The notes under the pieces are model-generated. The model was not told where the DNA came from. It saw only the letters and a list, made by a program, of their open reading frames with translations, and searched no databases. A stretch of DNA of 64,000 nucleotides, taken from NCBI GenBank assembly GCA_963575745.1, contig CAUYUJ010019896.1, positions 87,501 to 151,500 of the forward strand, in the 5' to 3' direction. Below, piece by piece: positions 36,789 through 48,404 of the stretch (its first letter is position 1; each line of letters begins with the position of its first letter). The DNA comes from Prorocentrum cordatum (taxonomy: Eukaryota > Sar > Dinophyceae > Prorocentrales > Prorocentraceae). The position numbers were made by a program, and so were the translations under genes.

Positions 36789-37325
36789 GTTTAGTTGAGT
36801 GTCTTACGCCGTTCCACCGAAACACAGCAGAGCTGAATCGCGATGGTGCCGTGTGCCACTACGCTGGCACGAAGTCTGGGTTGTCTTGAAACCGTCTTAG
36901 CGTCGACTTGAAGGACGGCTGAAAGCTGTGTTTTTGTGGTCTTTGGGCGCTCTTCGCTGGGGTCGGGGCAGAAGCTCAGGGACATCTGGCAGCGTCTGGG
37001 GTCTATGGGCCGTCGTGGGACGTCTTCGAGTCACCTCGGGGCCATTTTGGCGGCCTTTTCGGCCGTTTAGCGGCTTTTGGGGGACTTTGTGTACCCTTTT
37101 GAATATGAGCGGGTCATCGTCATCCCTGTAACTGTCGTCACTTTGGGGCTCCCGAGGCCTGCATATGGAGGAAGTATTCAGGCGGGTAGCCTCGTCTGTG
37201 AGTGAACTGTGAGGAAGTCTCAGGCGGGAACCCCCTCCCTATGCGCTCTTCAGAGGGCGATTCGCCCGACCCATCAGGTGAGGAGGAAGAGGAGGAACAG
37301 GAGGTGAGGACGACGACGGCGGCCG

Positions 37326-37620
37326 GGCGCAGGGGGAAAACCCTTGCGTCCGGGCTGAGGGTGGTAACCCATTCTCGGTTGAAGCGGGGGCAGGGGGAAA
37401 CCCTTGTCTCCGGGCTGGCGGTGGTAACCCATCGTCAGCCGAATCGGGGGCAGGGGGAAACCCTTGTCTCTGGGCTGGTGGTGGAAAGCCATCGTCAACC
37501 GAATCGGGGGCAGGGGGGAACCCTTGTCTCTGGGCTGCGGGTGGTAACCCATCCTCGGCCGAATCGGGCGCAGGGGGAAGCCCTTGCGTCTGGGCCGGGG
37601 GTGGTAGGTTGCGAAACAAG
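37326..37620. repeat. 60-bp minisatellite, about 5 copies
   Basis: Units carry GGCAGGGGGAAACCCTTG, then GGGCTG.GGGTGGTAACCCAT. Period is 60 bp, so an open frame runs through with a 20-residue repeat; it lies in the intron. Confidence 0.88.
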
Positions 37621-37793
37621 CAGCAGGAGGGCAAGGGCAACGCGGGGAGCGGGTGAGGGCCTTGCCCCAGGGCGAGGATGAGAATGACGCAGAGAAGACA
37701 ATAAGGGCGCCTCACTAATCGCGAGGACGACAGTGAAGGTTCTTTCCAGATTAGCCGAAAGCATTTTCATGTGGGGTCTTTCCGTCGGAGTAA

Positions 37794-38378
37794 TCTTTCA
37801 ATGGTTTTGAAGGATTTTAGCGTTCTCGCTTTTCCCGCTTCCCAGCGCTCCCTCACGGTCTCGGAGGCCCTTCAGATCGCTCCAAGACGGCCCACGAGGC
37901 CCCGAAGGGCCCCAAGACAGCCCAGGAGGCTCCCTAGACAACCCAAGTGTGCCCCAAGAGGGGGCCCAGAGGGGGACCTCGAATCGATATTTCGAAGTCT
38001 CTGGCACTAGAGGCTTTCAGAAGGCCCCTGGAGGTCACCAAGAGGCTCCCACGAAGCCCCGTGAGGTCCTCAAGAGGCCCCCAGAATGCCCCAAGGGGCC
38101 CCCGAGGAACGCCCAAGACGCCCCCCCAACACACCCCAGCAAACCATGTCCCCAGAAAGCCTTCCAGGGACATAGTTCATCATGGGCCCGAGAGTCTCCG
38201 GAGGCTCCGAAGTACCATCGCGCTACGGGAGAGTTGTCTGGGAAGTTGACTGGGAACATGATCGCCTTCTCGCGGCCTTCCGCGGATCGTTTCGCAGAAA
38301 GTTGTCCCAAGCGCCCTCTTGAACCGACGACGACGAAGACGTCGAAGACGACGAAGACGGCGAAGACGACGAAGCGAC

Positions 38379-38449
<71 letters not shown>

Positions 38450-38770
38450 CGCGCCTCCAGAGGCGACGACGACAGTATAACGATTACGGCACGCCCCAAC
38501 AGGCTCCCCAAGACGCCCCCCAAACCTTCTGGGAACCCGATTCATCAGGCCTCCGCCCCCCTACGCAACCATCTTCCCCGAAAGCCTTCCGGAATTCGGA
38601 TTGACACGCATGGCCTTTGCATTGGCTATAATGCAATCAGCGTTATGGGCATTTCCTCACTTCCCGTTCAAACCATCTGTGGTTCATTACTTCAGTGGAG
38701 CAGTGAACGCGTCAAGGCTTGGGGCCTGCTAGAACCTGAGCGCGCGCGGAGCGCGCGCGATGGTGAATAG
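37794..38770 (+). mobile_element. Non-autonomous Helitron, copy 1
   Basis: Starts TC just after A (37793) and ends with a GCGCGCGC-GGA-GCGCGCGC hairpin (about 38740-38758), then 11 bases to ATAG followed by T. Homologous along its length to 46411-47200, including CGCTCCCTCACGGTCTCGGA, an AAGAGGCCCCC-like section, a GAC triplet tract (38325-38450) and GGCTTGGGGCCTGCTAGAAC. It encodes nothing; mobilisation would need Rep-helicase from an autonomous element. Confidence 0.75.
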
Positions 38771-38866
38771 TTAGATGTAAACGACGATCTACTTGCTGAG
38801 TGGGCTGGCGCTCCCAGCACGGGGAGCGGGGCAGCCGAGCACTCCACGCTCCTCACCCCCCGCCAG

Positions 38867-39370
38867 CGGGGGTCGTCGGGCTCCGATGACGTGGTCCTTC
38901 ACTACACCGATGCGGGCACGAACACGGTTCACCGGGCTCTCAGCAGCCTGGGGGGGTCTTGGGCAGGGCCAGGCCGCCGCGCCAACTGCGGCTGGAGGCA
39001 CTCGTACTGCATGGCGGAGTACGCGTTCGGGTGGGCGGTGAAGGGCTTTGAGGACGATAAGCCGTACGTCCAGGCATCCCTGGCCATCCAGCCCTACGAG
39101 AGTGAGCCGGACACGCGCTCAGGCGAGACGCCCGTCCTGCTGAAAGGCACCCTGACGGTGACGGAGCTCACGGCGGGGTCAACGTACAGCATATACCGCT
39201 GGGACTCCGTTGAGGATGCGTTTACCTACAGCGACAGCTTCAAGAAGACGTCATTCCAGGCCAAGACCGACAGGTTTGTCTACTCAGATGGCACGGGCTT
39301 CCAGAGCAGCGGCACGACCTACTACAGGGTACTGCTTGAGGCAGCTGCAGAGGAGGCAGTGGTGGTGTAG
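38867..39370 (+). CDS. C39/papain-like protein, exon 2
   Basis: Reads SDDVVLHYTDAGTNTVHRAL, then NCGWRHSYCMAEYAFGWAVK, and ends in a beta-rich tail (GTLTVTELTAGSTYSIYRWD, YYRVLLEAAAEEAVVV) with TAG at 39368-39370. The junction with exon 1 reproduces the family order ...NHPL..DT..DDVVLHYTD. Four Cys in the middle segment may form disulfides, suggesting a secreted or luminal protein; no signal peptide was found. Confidence 0.85.
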   Translation, partial: RGSSGSDDVVLHYTDAGTNTVHRALSSLGGSWAGPGRRANCGWRHSYCMAEYAFGWAVKGFEDDKPYVQASLAIQPYESEPDTRSGETPVLLKGTLTVTELTAGSTYSIYRWDSVEDAFTYSDSFKKTSFQAKTDRFVYSDGTGFQSSGTTYYRVLLEAAAEEAVVV

Positions 39371-39569
39371 TCTGTGCCGAGCCGTCGACTCCGCGCAGCG
39401 GGAAGGAGGTAACATGCTGGCCCGTTTCCTGTAGATGGTTGCTATGATGCATTCAGTGTTCTTCTTCTGCCTCTTCCCTCTCCGCCTCTTCTCATTTCTC
39501 ATCCTTGTCCTTTTTCCCGCCTCCTCCTCTGGCTCTTCATTCTCCTCCCCTCCCCTCTTCGTGGCGGCT

Positions 39570-39819
39570 ACCAGGAGGCGGAGGAGGAGGATGAGGATGA
39601 GGAGGATGAGGAGGAGGAATCGGAGGAAGATGAGGATGAGGATGAGGATGAAGGGGAGTAGGGAAGAGGAGGAAAGGAGGAGGAGGAGGAGGAGCAGGAT
39701 TAGAGGAGGAGGAGGAAGAGGAGGATGAGGAGGAGGGGGAGGAAGAGGATAATACGAACTAATGATGCTGATGATAATGATGGTGGTGGTGGTGATGATG
39801 ATGACGATGATGCTGCTGC

Positions 39820-39850
<31 letters not shown>

Positions 39851-40165
39851 GCTGATGATGATGCTGATCATGATGCCTATTCTGATTCTGATTCTGATGC
39901 TGATGCTGATGATGATAATGATAATGATAATGAGGATGCGGATGAGGATGATGAGTATTATGATGATGCTGATGCTGATGCTGATGGTGCAGCTGCTGAT
40001 GATTCTTCTGGTGATGATGGTGATGATCATGGTGGTGATGGCGATGGTCATTGTGATGGTGATGGTGATGGTGATGATGTTTGTGATGGTGGTGATGGTG
40101 ATGGGGATGGCGGTGCTGTTGTTGATGATGGCGATGATGAAGATGATAGCGATGATGCTGATTGT
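39570..40165. repeat. Triplet tract: GGA then GAT/GCT/GGT
   Basis: GGA-rich to 39755 and GAT with GCT, GGT and ATT mixtures to 40160. No coding is inferred. Confidence 0.93.
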
Positions 40166-40404
40166 TGAGGGAAACCGTAGGTAGAACAGGTTTAAACACG
40201 TTTAAACGAGAGCCCGACACGCTACCCGTTCCGCAGCCTCTTTGGCACATACGTTGTCATGGTAGCGGAGCTGGCTTCGGCCAGCTCCCGCCAAGCGCCC
40301 CTCCCGCGGCAGGGCGCTGGCCATAGCCGGAGCGGCCGCAGCTGGCCAGTTGGGCAGAGGATCCACGGCGACAGGCGTGGCGCGGCCAGCATAGCCGAGG
40401 ACGC

Positions 40405-40505
40405 GCAGATCGAGGTCTTCGTGACCCACAAGAAGCAGATCGAGGTCGTCGTGACCCACGAAAGTGCAGAGCACATCGAGGTCTTCGTGGCCCATAGGAG
40501 TGCAC
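40405..40505. repeat. Three imperfect 33-bp units
   Basis: GATCGAGGTCKTCGTGACCC-like units at about 40408, 40438 and 40471 (the last CATCGAGGTCTTCGTGGCCC). They encode a repeated QIEV.VTH motif in one frame, but no larger gene is supported. Confidence 0.7.
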
Positions 40506-40524
40506 GGTCGACGAGCTCGACGAC

Positions 40525-41018
40525 ATGACGGAGCCTGGTGCAGAGTGGCGGGGTTCAGGACTGAAGCCGCCAACGTTCGACGGTCAAGAGGAGCACTGGA
40601 CGGAGTGCTAATTCGTGATGAGGGCGTACCTGGGCGGCCAGACGGCTCAGGCGCAGTACTTGCTAGAGGCAGCAGAACAACGGGGTGATCCTGACACCAG
40701 CATGGCAGAGACGCTCCACAGGCTCGGCGCTGAAGGGTGACGGCCAACAAGAAGATGTTCTTCGCTTTGGTCATGACTGTGAAAGGAAGCGCTCAGATGC
40801 TGATCAGGAGTGTAGAGGGCCAGAGCGGAGCGCTGGCATGGCGAGCTCTGGTCAAGAGGCACGAGCCAGCGACAGCTATGCGGGCGCAAAGCATCATGAC
40901 GGCGATCCTCAATGTGAAACCGTTCCCTTCCGACCTGGCGGGCTTCGAGCAGCGCCGCACGGATTGGGAACGCGACGTCAGGAGAACGGCGGGCGCGCCG
41001 CGGCGCCCGGAGGGATGA
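40525..41018 (+). pseudogene. Decayed gag-like fragment of a retrotransposon
   Basis: Starts MTEPGAEWRGSGLKPPTFDG, then EEHWTEC, a stop where Trp/Glu is usual, then FVMRAYLGGQTAQAQYLLEA to a TGA near 40737. After a frame change: KKMFFALVMTVKGSAQMLIR, AWRALVKRHEP and FEQRRTDWERDVR. The P.FDG...W and AW..L...Y/HEP pattern is that of gag-like proteins of LTR (Copia/Gypsy-type) elements. No protease, integrase or LTR was found. It directly precedes LINE remnants, so two elements may be nested. Confidence 0.6.
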
Positions 41019-41109
41019 CCGCAGCTTTGCGCCGCCATTGGGCGGGCGTCTTTGCAGCGAGAGGGCTGGGCGAGGCCTTGCTCGAGGAATGGCTGCGGGA
41101 GGACGTTGA

Positions 41110-43358
41110 GTGAGAACCGATCCATTGAGGACAGCGCGGCATGGGAGCCGCAGGCGGGCTTTCAGGCGCCGTCCCATCGCGGCCTTCGACGATTGCGCCC
41201 TCGTCGTGAACGCGTTGCCGACGCACTGCGTCGATTTGGGGACTGCTCCCGGCCCTGGCGGCGTCCCTTGCGCTGCGTGTAGGCGGCAGGGTGCCCTGGC
41301 GGAGTCGACCTCGTACTCGGCGCTCCTGGACTGCTGCCGGCCAGATGCCCAGACGCTGCTCGCGACGGATTGCCCTGACTTCAACGAGTCTTTACTCATC
41401 TTCGTGCCCAAGACCCCAAGTGGCAAGATCGAGGGTGGTGCGGGCGCGTATGCGCCAGGGAGTGCCCGGCCACTTAACTTAAACGAACGCCGACAGTCGG
41501 CTGCTAGCCAGCGCGATGCGGATCGCTGTTGAGCCTTTCCCGGCGTGGCGGGTCACGGACTGCCAGAGGGGGTTCCTCCCGGGGCGCTCGATGACCGCGA
41601 ACCTCTGGGACGGGCGAGCGGATGCTAGAGGAGGCCGCGGCGGGGGAGGGCGCGCAGGCCATGTCCTTCGACTTCGCCGCGGTCTCCCCCGCTATCGAGC
41701 GCGGGCTGATGTTCCGCTTCTTCGAGAGCTTGGGGTGGCCAGAGTGGCTCCTGCTTTGCTAGGGGTGCTTCCATTGGCGGGGCTGCGCAAGATATCGCTG
41801 GGGGGCAGCCTGCGGCCAGGCGTCGGACAGACGCGGGGCGTCCGCCAGGGGTGCCCGCCGTCGCCACTGCTGTTCGCCATCGTCTCCGACCTTTACTTGC
41901 GCCGACTTGCTCGCCGTTTTCCAGAGGCGCTCCTTCGGGCATGGGCGAGCGATTTGGCGTTAGTTCTGCCGCGAGCCCTCCGCGGGCTCCACGAGTTGAG
42001 GCGATTATTCGAGGAGTTCGGCCGCGTGTCGGAGCTCTGGCTGAACGCCCCGCAGACAATTCTCGTGCCGCTGGATCCGATGGATACAGTCGACCCGGAT
42101 TAGTTGGCCAACCCCGCCAAATCAAGGGTATTCTTGTGTCCTATGCAACGCGCGTCGTGTCCTCTGCAGTCCTGGGAAGAGGCCATGTTGGAGGCCATGT
42201 TGCAGGCACCCTTGTTGGAGGCCATGTTGCCGTCGGAAGAGTCTTGTGTCCCGTCGCGTGTCCTGTGCAATCAATCCTGCCTGTGCGGAGGTGCGCCGGG
42301 CTGCGCTGCCGAGGGCGGTGCCAGCTTGGGGAGGGCTGAGAATTGCGAGCACGGCCGAGCATCTCGGCTTCTATGTCGGCCCCGGGCGCGCGCTGCGTTC
42401 TTGGGGCCGACCGCTGGCCAAGTGCCGGGAGCGATCGCGCTTGTGGGGGCACTTGACGTGGGGATGAATTTGATTGTTCAGGCCTACGGGGTCTTTGTAG
42501 CGTCGGCGCTGATGTTCGTGGCTCAGCTCGAACCCGCGCCCGAGTCCTTCACGGTCCATGAAGACCGGGCTTGCGCAGCGCTGTTTCGTGGGCCCAATTG
42601 TTGGGTGACCGCAGATTGCCCCCGCCATCTCGATGCCGCGCACTTGCCCGCCAGCCTCCGGGACGTCCGTGCCGCGGCTACGGCGGCGAAGGCGCGGGTC
42701 GCGCGCTTCGGAGCTGGCGGCGCCTTGGAGGTGCGCCGGCGTGCCGGGCGCATCCACGGGCTGCAGTGCCGCGACGGCGCCCCCTTGAGCTGGGCCGCTT
42801 GGTTCGGTGATTGGAAACGCCGCAGTTTCTTGGGACATCTGGCCACTGGGGGCCGAGAGATGCAGGGGCAATTGCAGGCGGCCGCCAGGGGCGCCGAGTG
42901 GCTGACGAACCAGCTTGGATGGCAGCACCGTGCAACTGTCTTCCTGCGGGACGCCGCGGGCACCCCGGCATTGCGGCATTTGCGGCGGCAGCTGGACAAA
43001 TGGCCAGCGACCGCGCTCCCAGGACATCTGCTTCAGCGTGCCCGGGAACGCTTGCGCTGGATGGCTGCCAGGTGTCCGCCACGCGTCGTGGTCGCGTACT
43101 TGAGCTTGCTGTGCGACGGCTGGTGCGCCGAGCGGCCCTTTCAAGGGGCGGGCCTATGTCGCTACGGGTGCGGCGCCCGCCGCGACAGTATCGTGCATTG
43201 CGAGAGGTGCCCAGTGATCGCTCGGCTCCTCCAGCGCGAAGCTGGTTGTTCCGCCAGACCCGCAGCGGGCGCTGGACGACTTCCTCGGCTTCGGTTGGTC
43301 GGAAGAAACCACGCCCTGCAGGGGGGAGAGCCGTTTGCGCCCTCCATCATCTCCTGAC
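41110..43358 (+). pseudogene. Decayed LINE (non-LTR) reverse transcriptase and C-terminal region
   Basis: LINE RT landmarks appear in shifting frames: SLLIFVPK and ARPLNLN (41390-41480); QRGFLPGRSM (41564); motif A SFDFAAVSPAIERG in another frame (about 41660); GVRQGCPPSPLLFAI (41837). The catalytic box reads AWASDLALV (41939-41965) instead of A/YADD, so it is dead. The C-terminal region follows: STAEHLGFYVGPGRAL (42350), AYGVFVASALMFVAQLEP (42485-42540), DLRA-like DVRAAATAAKARV, and a Cys/His motif LCRYGCGARRDSIVHCERC (43155-43210). At least four frame changes and stops. No poly(A) or target duplication was found. Confidence 0.82.
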
Positions 43359-44700
43359 TGCCCGCCGGCACGGGCAAGTGCAAGAAGAGGATCTGCCAGG
43401 CGCCTTCCTCATCGCCCTGGGGAAGGCAGCACAAGTTCAAGACGATCCAGGTAATGAGTGACGGGCGGTTTTCTCTTCAGATTTGCTCTCGACTCCTCCT
43501 CCTCCTCCTTCTCCTCCTCCTCCTTCTCCTCCTCCTCCTCCGCTTCCTCCTCCTCCTCCTCCTCCTCCTCCGCGAGCCCCGCAAATGAGGTGGCTGTGCC
43601 CTGTCGCAGCTGGGCCGTGGCTGGATGATTGCCATCTCGTTTGGGGGGCTCGGCCTGTGCGGGTGGCTGCAGGACCGTTGCGTCGGGAATCCCGCGCCCC
43701 CACCTTTTTCTTTCCTGTTTCCTGTCTCTGTGTGTTCGCCGGGCTGTAAGCCGCCAGAGAAACCGGCCATTTTCAGGGAAACAATGTAGTTTTTCGTTTT
43801 TTGTGTTCTGTCGCGCTCTCTCTCTCTCTCTTTCTCTTTCCTCCTCCTCTTCCTCTCCGTTTAATGTGATGCATATGCTGCCGCGGGCACGCGTGGGCTG
43901 CGCTGTTGCCTCGGCTGTCGATTTTGGAGCCTTTTTGGGACGTTTGTTGTCCCAGCCGCGTGGCCGATAGGGTCACGTGCGTGCCGTCGTTTCTGGCCAG
44001 GGGGGCCCGATTTGTCCGCTGCCTGCTGGCGCCCGCCGAATCAGCAGCATTTGGTTTACTCTCTCCTTCGGCTCTTCTCATCCATCGTGGTGCGGACTTC
44101 GCCCTTCGTGCGGGACTTGGCGTTCGCGCCGGAACACGCGGAGGTGGCTGGTGGAGGGCCCCCGGTCTCGCCGACCGCTCCTTTTCTAGGGAGTCGTCCA
44201 CGAGCCCGCGCTGTCCTCTTTTGCTGGCCGCCTGCGGTCATAACGCGACCATCTAGTCACCTTGGCTGCTCTCAGTTTGCTGCGTCGTTTTCGTGTGTGG
44301 GCCAACGCATTGCAGCTTTAGCGCGCTTTGCCTTCTTGTTTCCCTTGCTACCCCTTCCATCGCGGCTGCCTCTTTTGTCCCAGGCGGGGGAAAGTCGGGG
44401 ACGCAGCCTAATGCTTGCCTGCCTGTGTGTTCTTCCCTTCCTCCTCCTCCTCCTCCTCCTCCTCCTCCTCCTCCTCCTCTCCCTCTTCCCAGCGCTCGCT
44501 GACTCTAGCGGGCCGAATTTCGTGACATTTTCGTTGCGTGCTGTAGCGCTTCTCTGCGTTCATTCGGTTTTTGTCTTGCTCTGGTGCCGTCCGCCGTTCG
44601 GCCGCTGGCAATGGTCAGCGTGCCGCGGGGAGCGAAGTGCTCTTCGTTCGCCGTCCGGTGCCATTGGACCTCGTGGGGCGTCCAGTGAATTCTTCGGGGC
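43359..44700. other. Intergenic, CT-rich, no gene seen
   Basis: CTC tracts at 43492-43572 and 44440-44482 and a CTCTCT run near 43815. Frames on both strands lack recognisable domains. Confidence 0.6.
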
Positions 44701-44704
44701 ACAA

Positions 44705-45529
44705 AAAAGTATGTATACATACATCTATATGTGTATGTTTATGTATGTGTATGTATATGTGTATGTGTATGTGTATATGTATTTGTATGTATATGTGTAT
44801 GTGTATTTGTATTTGTAGGTGTATGTGCATGTGTATGTGTACGTGTCTGTGTATGTCTATGTGTATATGTATGTGTGTGTCTGTCTGTGTTTTTTGAGTG
44901 TGTATGTTGGTGTATGTATGTATGTATGTATACATGTATACATATGATTATATGTGTATGTATATGTGTATGTTTTTTTTTTTTAGGTCTATGGACACAT
45001 ATGTGTATATGTATTTGCATGCGTATACGTGTACGTGTGTGTATATATATATGTACATGTATATGCATATGAACGTGTACATGTATACGTATGTGTAGCT
45101 GCATCTGTATATGTATATGTATATGTATATGTACATGTATGTGTATATGTGTACAGTGTACATGCATATGTTCATGTTTATGTATATATATATGTAGTTG
45201 TGCATGTATTTTCGATATATCTATATATGCATATATATACACGTATATGTCTATGTATATGTACATGCATGTGTATGTGTATTTGTATGTGTATGTGTAT
45301 GTGTATGTGTTTATGTATGTGTATATGTATGTGCATGCGTGTATGTATATGTATATGCACATGTATATATCTGTGTACTTGAATTTGCATATGTATAGGT
45401 ATATGTGTATGGATATTTCCATGTATATGCATATGGAAATGTATGTGTATATGTATATGTATATGTACATGTACATGTACACGTACATGTATGTGTAGGT
45501 TTCTATGTATAGGTATATGTATATGTATC

Positions 45530-45564
<35 letters not shown>

Positions 45565-46099
45565 GTGTATATGTATTTGTAGTGTATATGTATATGTATA
45601 TGTACATGTATGTGTATAGGTCTATGCATATGTATATGCATAGGTATATGTATATGTATATGTATCTGTGTATATGTATGTGTATATGTGTATGTATAGT
45701 TATATGTATATGTATATGTATATGTATGTGTATATGTATATGTATAGGTATATGTATATGTATATGTATTTGTATATATATACATATGTATATGTTTATG
45801 TATAGGTATATATATATATGTATATGTAGTTGTATATGTGTACATTTGTATATTCATACATTCATACATCTATGTACATACATATGTATATGTAGATGTA
45901 TATGTATATCGATATGTGTATGTATGTACATGTTTATATGCATATACGTATATATATACATGTATATATATGTAGGTTTATGTATTTGTATATGTATATG
46001 TATGTGTATTTGTATTTGTATATGTATATGCATGTATGTATGTATGTATATATATACATATATATACACATGTACACATATACACACATGCATACACAC

Positions 46100-46150
<51 letters not shown>
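44705..46150. repeat. 1.45-kb TATATG/TATGTG tract
   Basis: Imperfect TATRTG hexamers, ending in about 50 bp of AT (46090-46146). A T run interrupts at 44977-44985. Like the CACACG tract it is largely alternating purine-pyrimidine and open in many frames. Confidence 0.95.
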
Positions 46151-46152
<2 letters not shown>

Positions 46153-46159
46153 GAAGTAG

Positions 46160-46405
46160 GTGGTGGGGGGGGGGTGGCCTGCATGTACCCGCCATCCCCC
46201 GTGGGTTCTTGGGGTGTCCCAGAGCTTCCGAGACGGCCTGGGCCCGCCTCGAAACAGGCCACGACAGGCTAATGGGGGTTCCAGGAGGGCCCAAAACGGT
46301 CCCAAGAGGCTCCGAAAACGCCCAAGATGCCTTCAAGACGGCCGACGAGGACTCCAAAGCGCTCTAGGACGGAGTGACAAGGCTCCCCAAAGGGGCCTGG
46401 GAGGC
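46160..46405. repeat. Degenerate CCAAGAGGC-like minisatellite
   Basis: Loose 11-13-bp units (GGTCCCAAGAGGCTCCGAAAACGCCCAAGATG type) after a G run. No gene. Confidence 0.6.
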
Positions 46406-46410
46406 AAAAT

Positions 46411-47200
46411 TCATTCAGTTTCCGAGGGGTTTTGAAGGGTTTATGCGTTCTCGCTTTTCCGGCTTCCCAGCGCTCCCTTACGGCCTCGGAGGCCCTTCGG
46501 ATCGCTCCAAGACGGCCCACGAGGCCCCGAAGAGGGCCCCGACACGGCCCAGGAGGCTACCCAGACAACCCAAGTGTGCCCCAAGAGCGCCCCAAGAGGA
46601 GGCCCAGAGGGGGACCGCGAACTTATATTTCGAGGTCTTTGGCCCTAGACGCCCCCAGTAGGCCCCCAGAGGCCACCAAGAGGCCCCCCCCCCCGTGAGG
46701 CCCCCAACCCCAGGGAATGCCCAAGATGCCCCCCAACACACCCCCGCCTTCTCGCGGCCCTCCGTGGCTCTTTTCGCACAAAGCTGTCTCGAGTGTCCTC
46801 TTGAACCGACGACGACGACGAAGACGACGAAACGACGAATACAAGGGCGACGACGACGAGGGCGCACCCCAAGAGGCGACGACGACATTACGACGACGAC
46901 GACGGCACGCCCCAACAGGCTCCCCAAGATGCCCCCCAAACCCATGTTCCCAGAAGGCCTGCTGGGAACCGGATTCATCAGGCTTCCGTCCCCCCACGCA
47001 ACCATCTTCCCCGAAAGCCTTCCGGAATACGGATTGATATGCATGGATTTTTCACTGTCCATCATGCGTTCAGCGTTATGGGCACTTCTTCACTTCCCGT
47101 TCAAACCATCTGTGGTCCACTACTTCAGTAGAGCAGTGGACTCGTCAAGGCTTGGGGCCTGCTAGAACCTGAGCGCGCGCGAAGCGCGCGCTGGTTCTAG
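46411..47200 (+). mobile_element. Non-autonomous Helitron, copy 2, with CTAG end
   Basis: Aligns with 37794-38770 from TCATTCAGTTTC to the end. The 3' end is a hairpin GCGCGCGC-GAA-GCGCGCGC (about 47173-47191), TGGTT, then CTAG (47197-47200) followed by T: the textbook Helitron terminus (hairpin, CTRR, T). 5' TC at 46411 is preceded by T, so the exact 5' base is uncertain. The GAC triplet section is shorter than in copy 1. Confidence 0.8.
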
Positions 47201-47762
47201 TGCATGTGTGTGTATTTGTGTACATGTATATGCACATATCGTGGGCCACATCACCACTACCAGTTAGGTGAGTGCTTCAGCGGGTCGCGACAGTGAAAAG
47301 TGTGTACATGTTTGCATGATGATATGTACGGGATGACATCTACAGGTAGTTCGTCCTCCTCATCAGCATTCGTGACGGCGCCGTCACCTCGCCTGAGAGG
47401 GGATAACGTGCGCATGATGTGCAATTGCAAGTTACGTATTCTGTCGCGTCCCGTTACTATACCGCGTGACCGTGACGCACATCGCCAGATGTGGGAAAAC
47501 GTGCATGATGTGGTCTTGGGGCTGGTGTTTAGTTGGTGTTTTTTTGGGGCGGAAGGCGACGGAAGGCCGCCAGAAACTGGCGGAAGTAAAACGGCGGCGT
47601 GTCTGCTGACAGAAGCTGGCGGAAATACAAGGGTTGTCCACAAACTCGTGTTTCTTTTTGAGGGGCCAGGCTGTCCGGGAGCGAGCGCGTGGGCATGCCA
47701 GATTCGGTTCGCTTCGGGGGAGACGCGTCGTTTTCGGGCAGATGCGGGGCCTCGGGTGGGGC
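47201..47762. other. Unique stretch, no gene recognised
   Basis: Begins with GTGTATTTGTGTACATG, then mixed sequence. A plus-strand frame from 47300 is open but leads into the GGA tract and shows no domain. Short inverted GCCAGAAACTGGC at about 47567. Confidence 0.5.
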
Positions 47763-48062
47763 CAAAGAGGAGGAGGAGGAGGAGGAGGAGGAGGAGGAGG
47801 AGGAGGAGGAGGAGGAGGAGGAGGAGGAGGAGGAGGAGGAGGAGGAGGAGGAGGAGGAGGAGGAGGAGGAGGAGGAGGGAGGAGGGAGGAGGAGGAGGAG
47901 GAGGAGGAGGGAGGAGGAGGAGGAGGAGGAGGAGGAGGAGGAGGAGGAGGAGGAGGAGGAGGAGGAGGAGGAGGAGGAGGAGGAGGAGGAGGAGGAGGAG
48001 GAGGAGGAGGAGGAGGAGGAGGAGGAGGAGGAGGAGGAGGAGGAGGAGGAGGAGGAGGAGAG
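47763..48062. repeat. 300-bp GGA tract
   Basis: Nearly pure GGA, with interruptions near 47878-47910. Poly-Glu, Gly, Arg, Ser and Pro frames are by-products. Confidence 0.97.
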
Positions 48063-48404
48063 ATCCCTCGTGAGCTCCGCCTTCGCCTCCAGCCCGGACG
48101 GCCGCAGCCCTCTTGGCGCCGAGGGCGGCCGAGGCCCAGAAGCGGCCTCTCGCGGCAAGTGGAGCTGGCCGCGCCGCGGGGCCCCATGGGGCAGGGGTTT
48201 GCCGCCTGTGCGGACGCCGGCGGACCTCTTGGGCGAGCAGAACCTGGGGCGGGCGGCACCTCGGGGGGCGGGCTGCTTCGGAGGTTGATAGACCTCCTAC
48301 CCTGACACGTCGATTAAGGAATCGGCCGTTTTCGGTTCGCGAGACGGGGTCGCGGCCGTCATTTTTGCGGTTCCAGGTCCGTGGGTTTCGGTCCCAGGCC
48401 GTTT

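Larger units (their letters stand above)
36789..38866 (+). other. Intron of the C39-like gene (2078 bp)
   Basis: GT at 36789 and CGCCAG| at 38866 keep the frame (NDTT then RGSSGSDDVVLHY). It contains a 60-bp minisatellite and a complete non-autonomous Helitron. A stop three bases past the donor means unspliced RNA would end early. Confidence 0.75.

Noticed and set aside
37202-37681. 159-codon frame with a 20-residue repeat
   Set aside because: It is the 60-bp minisatellite inside the C39-like intron, and the repeat keeps any frame open.
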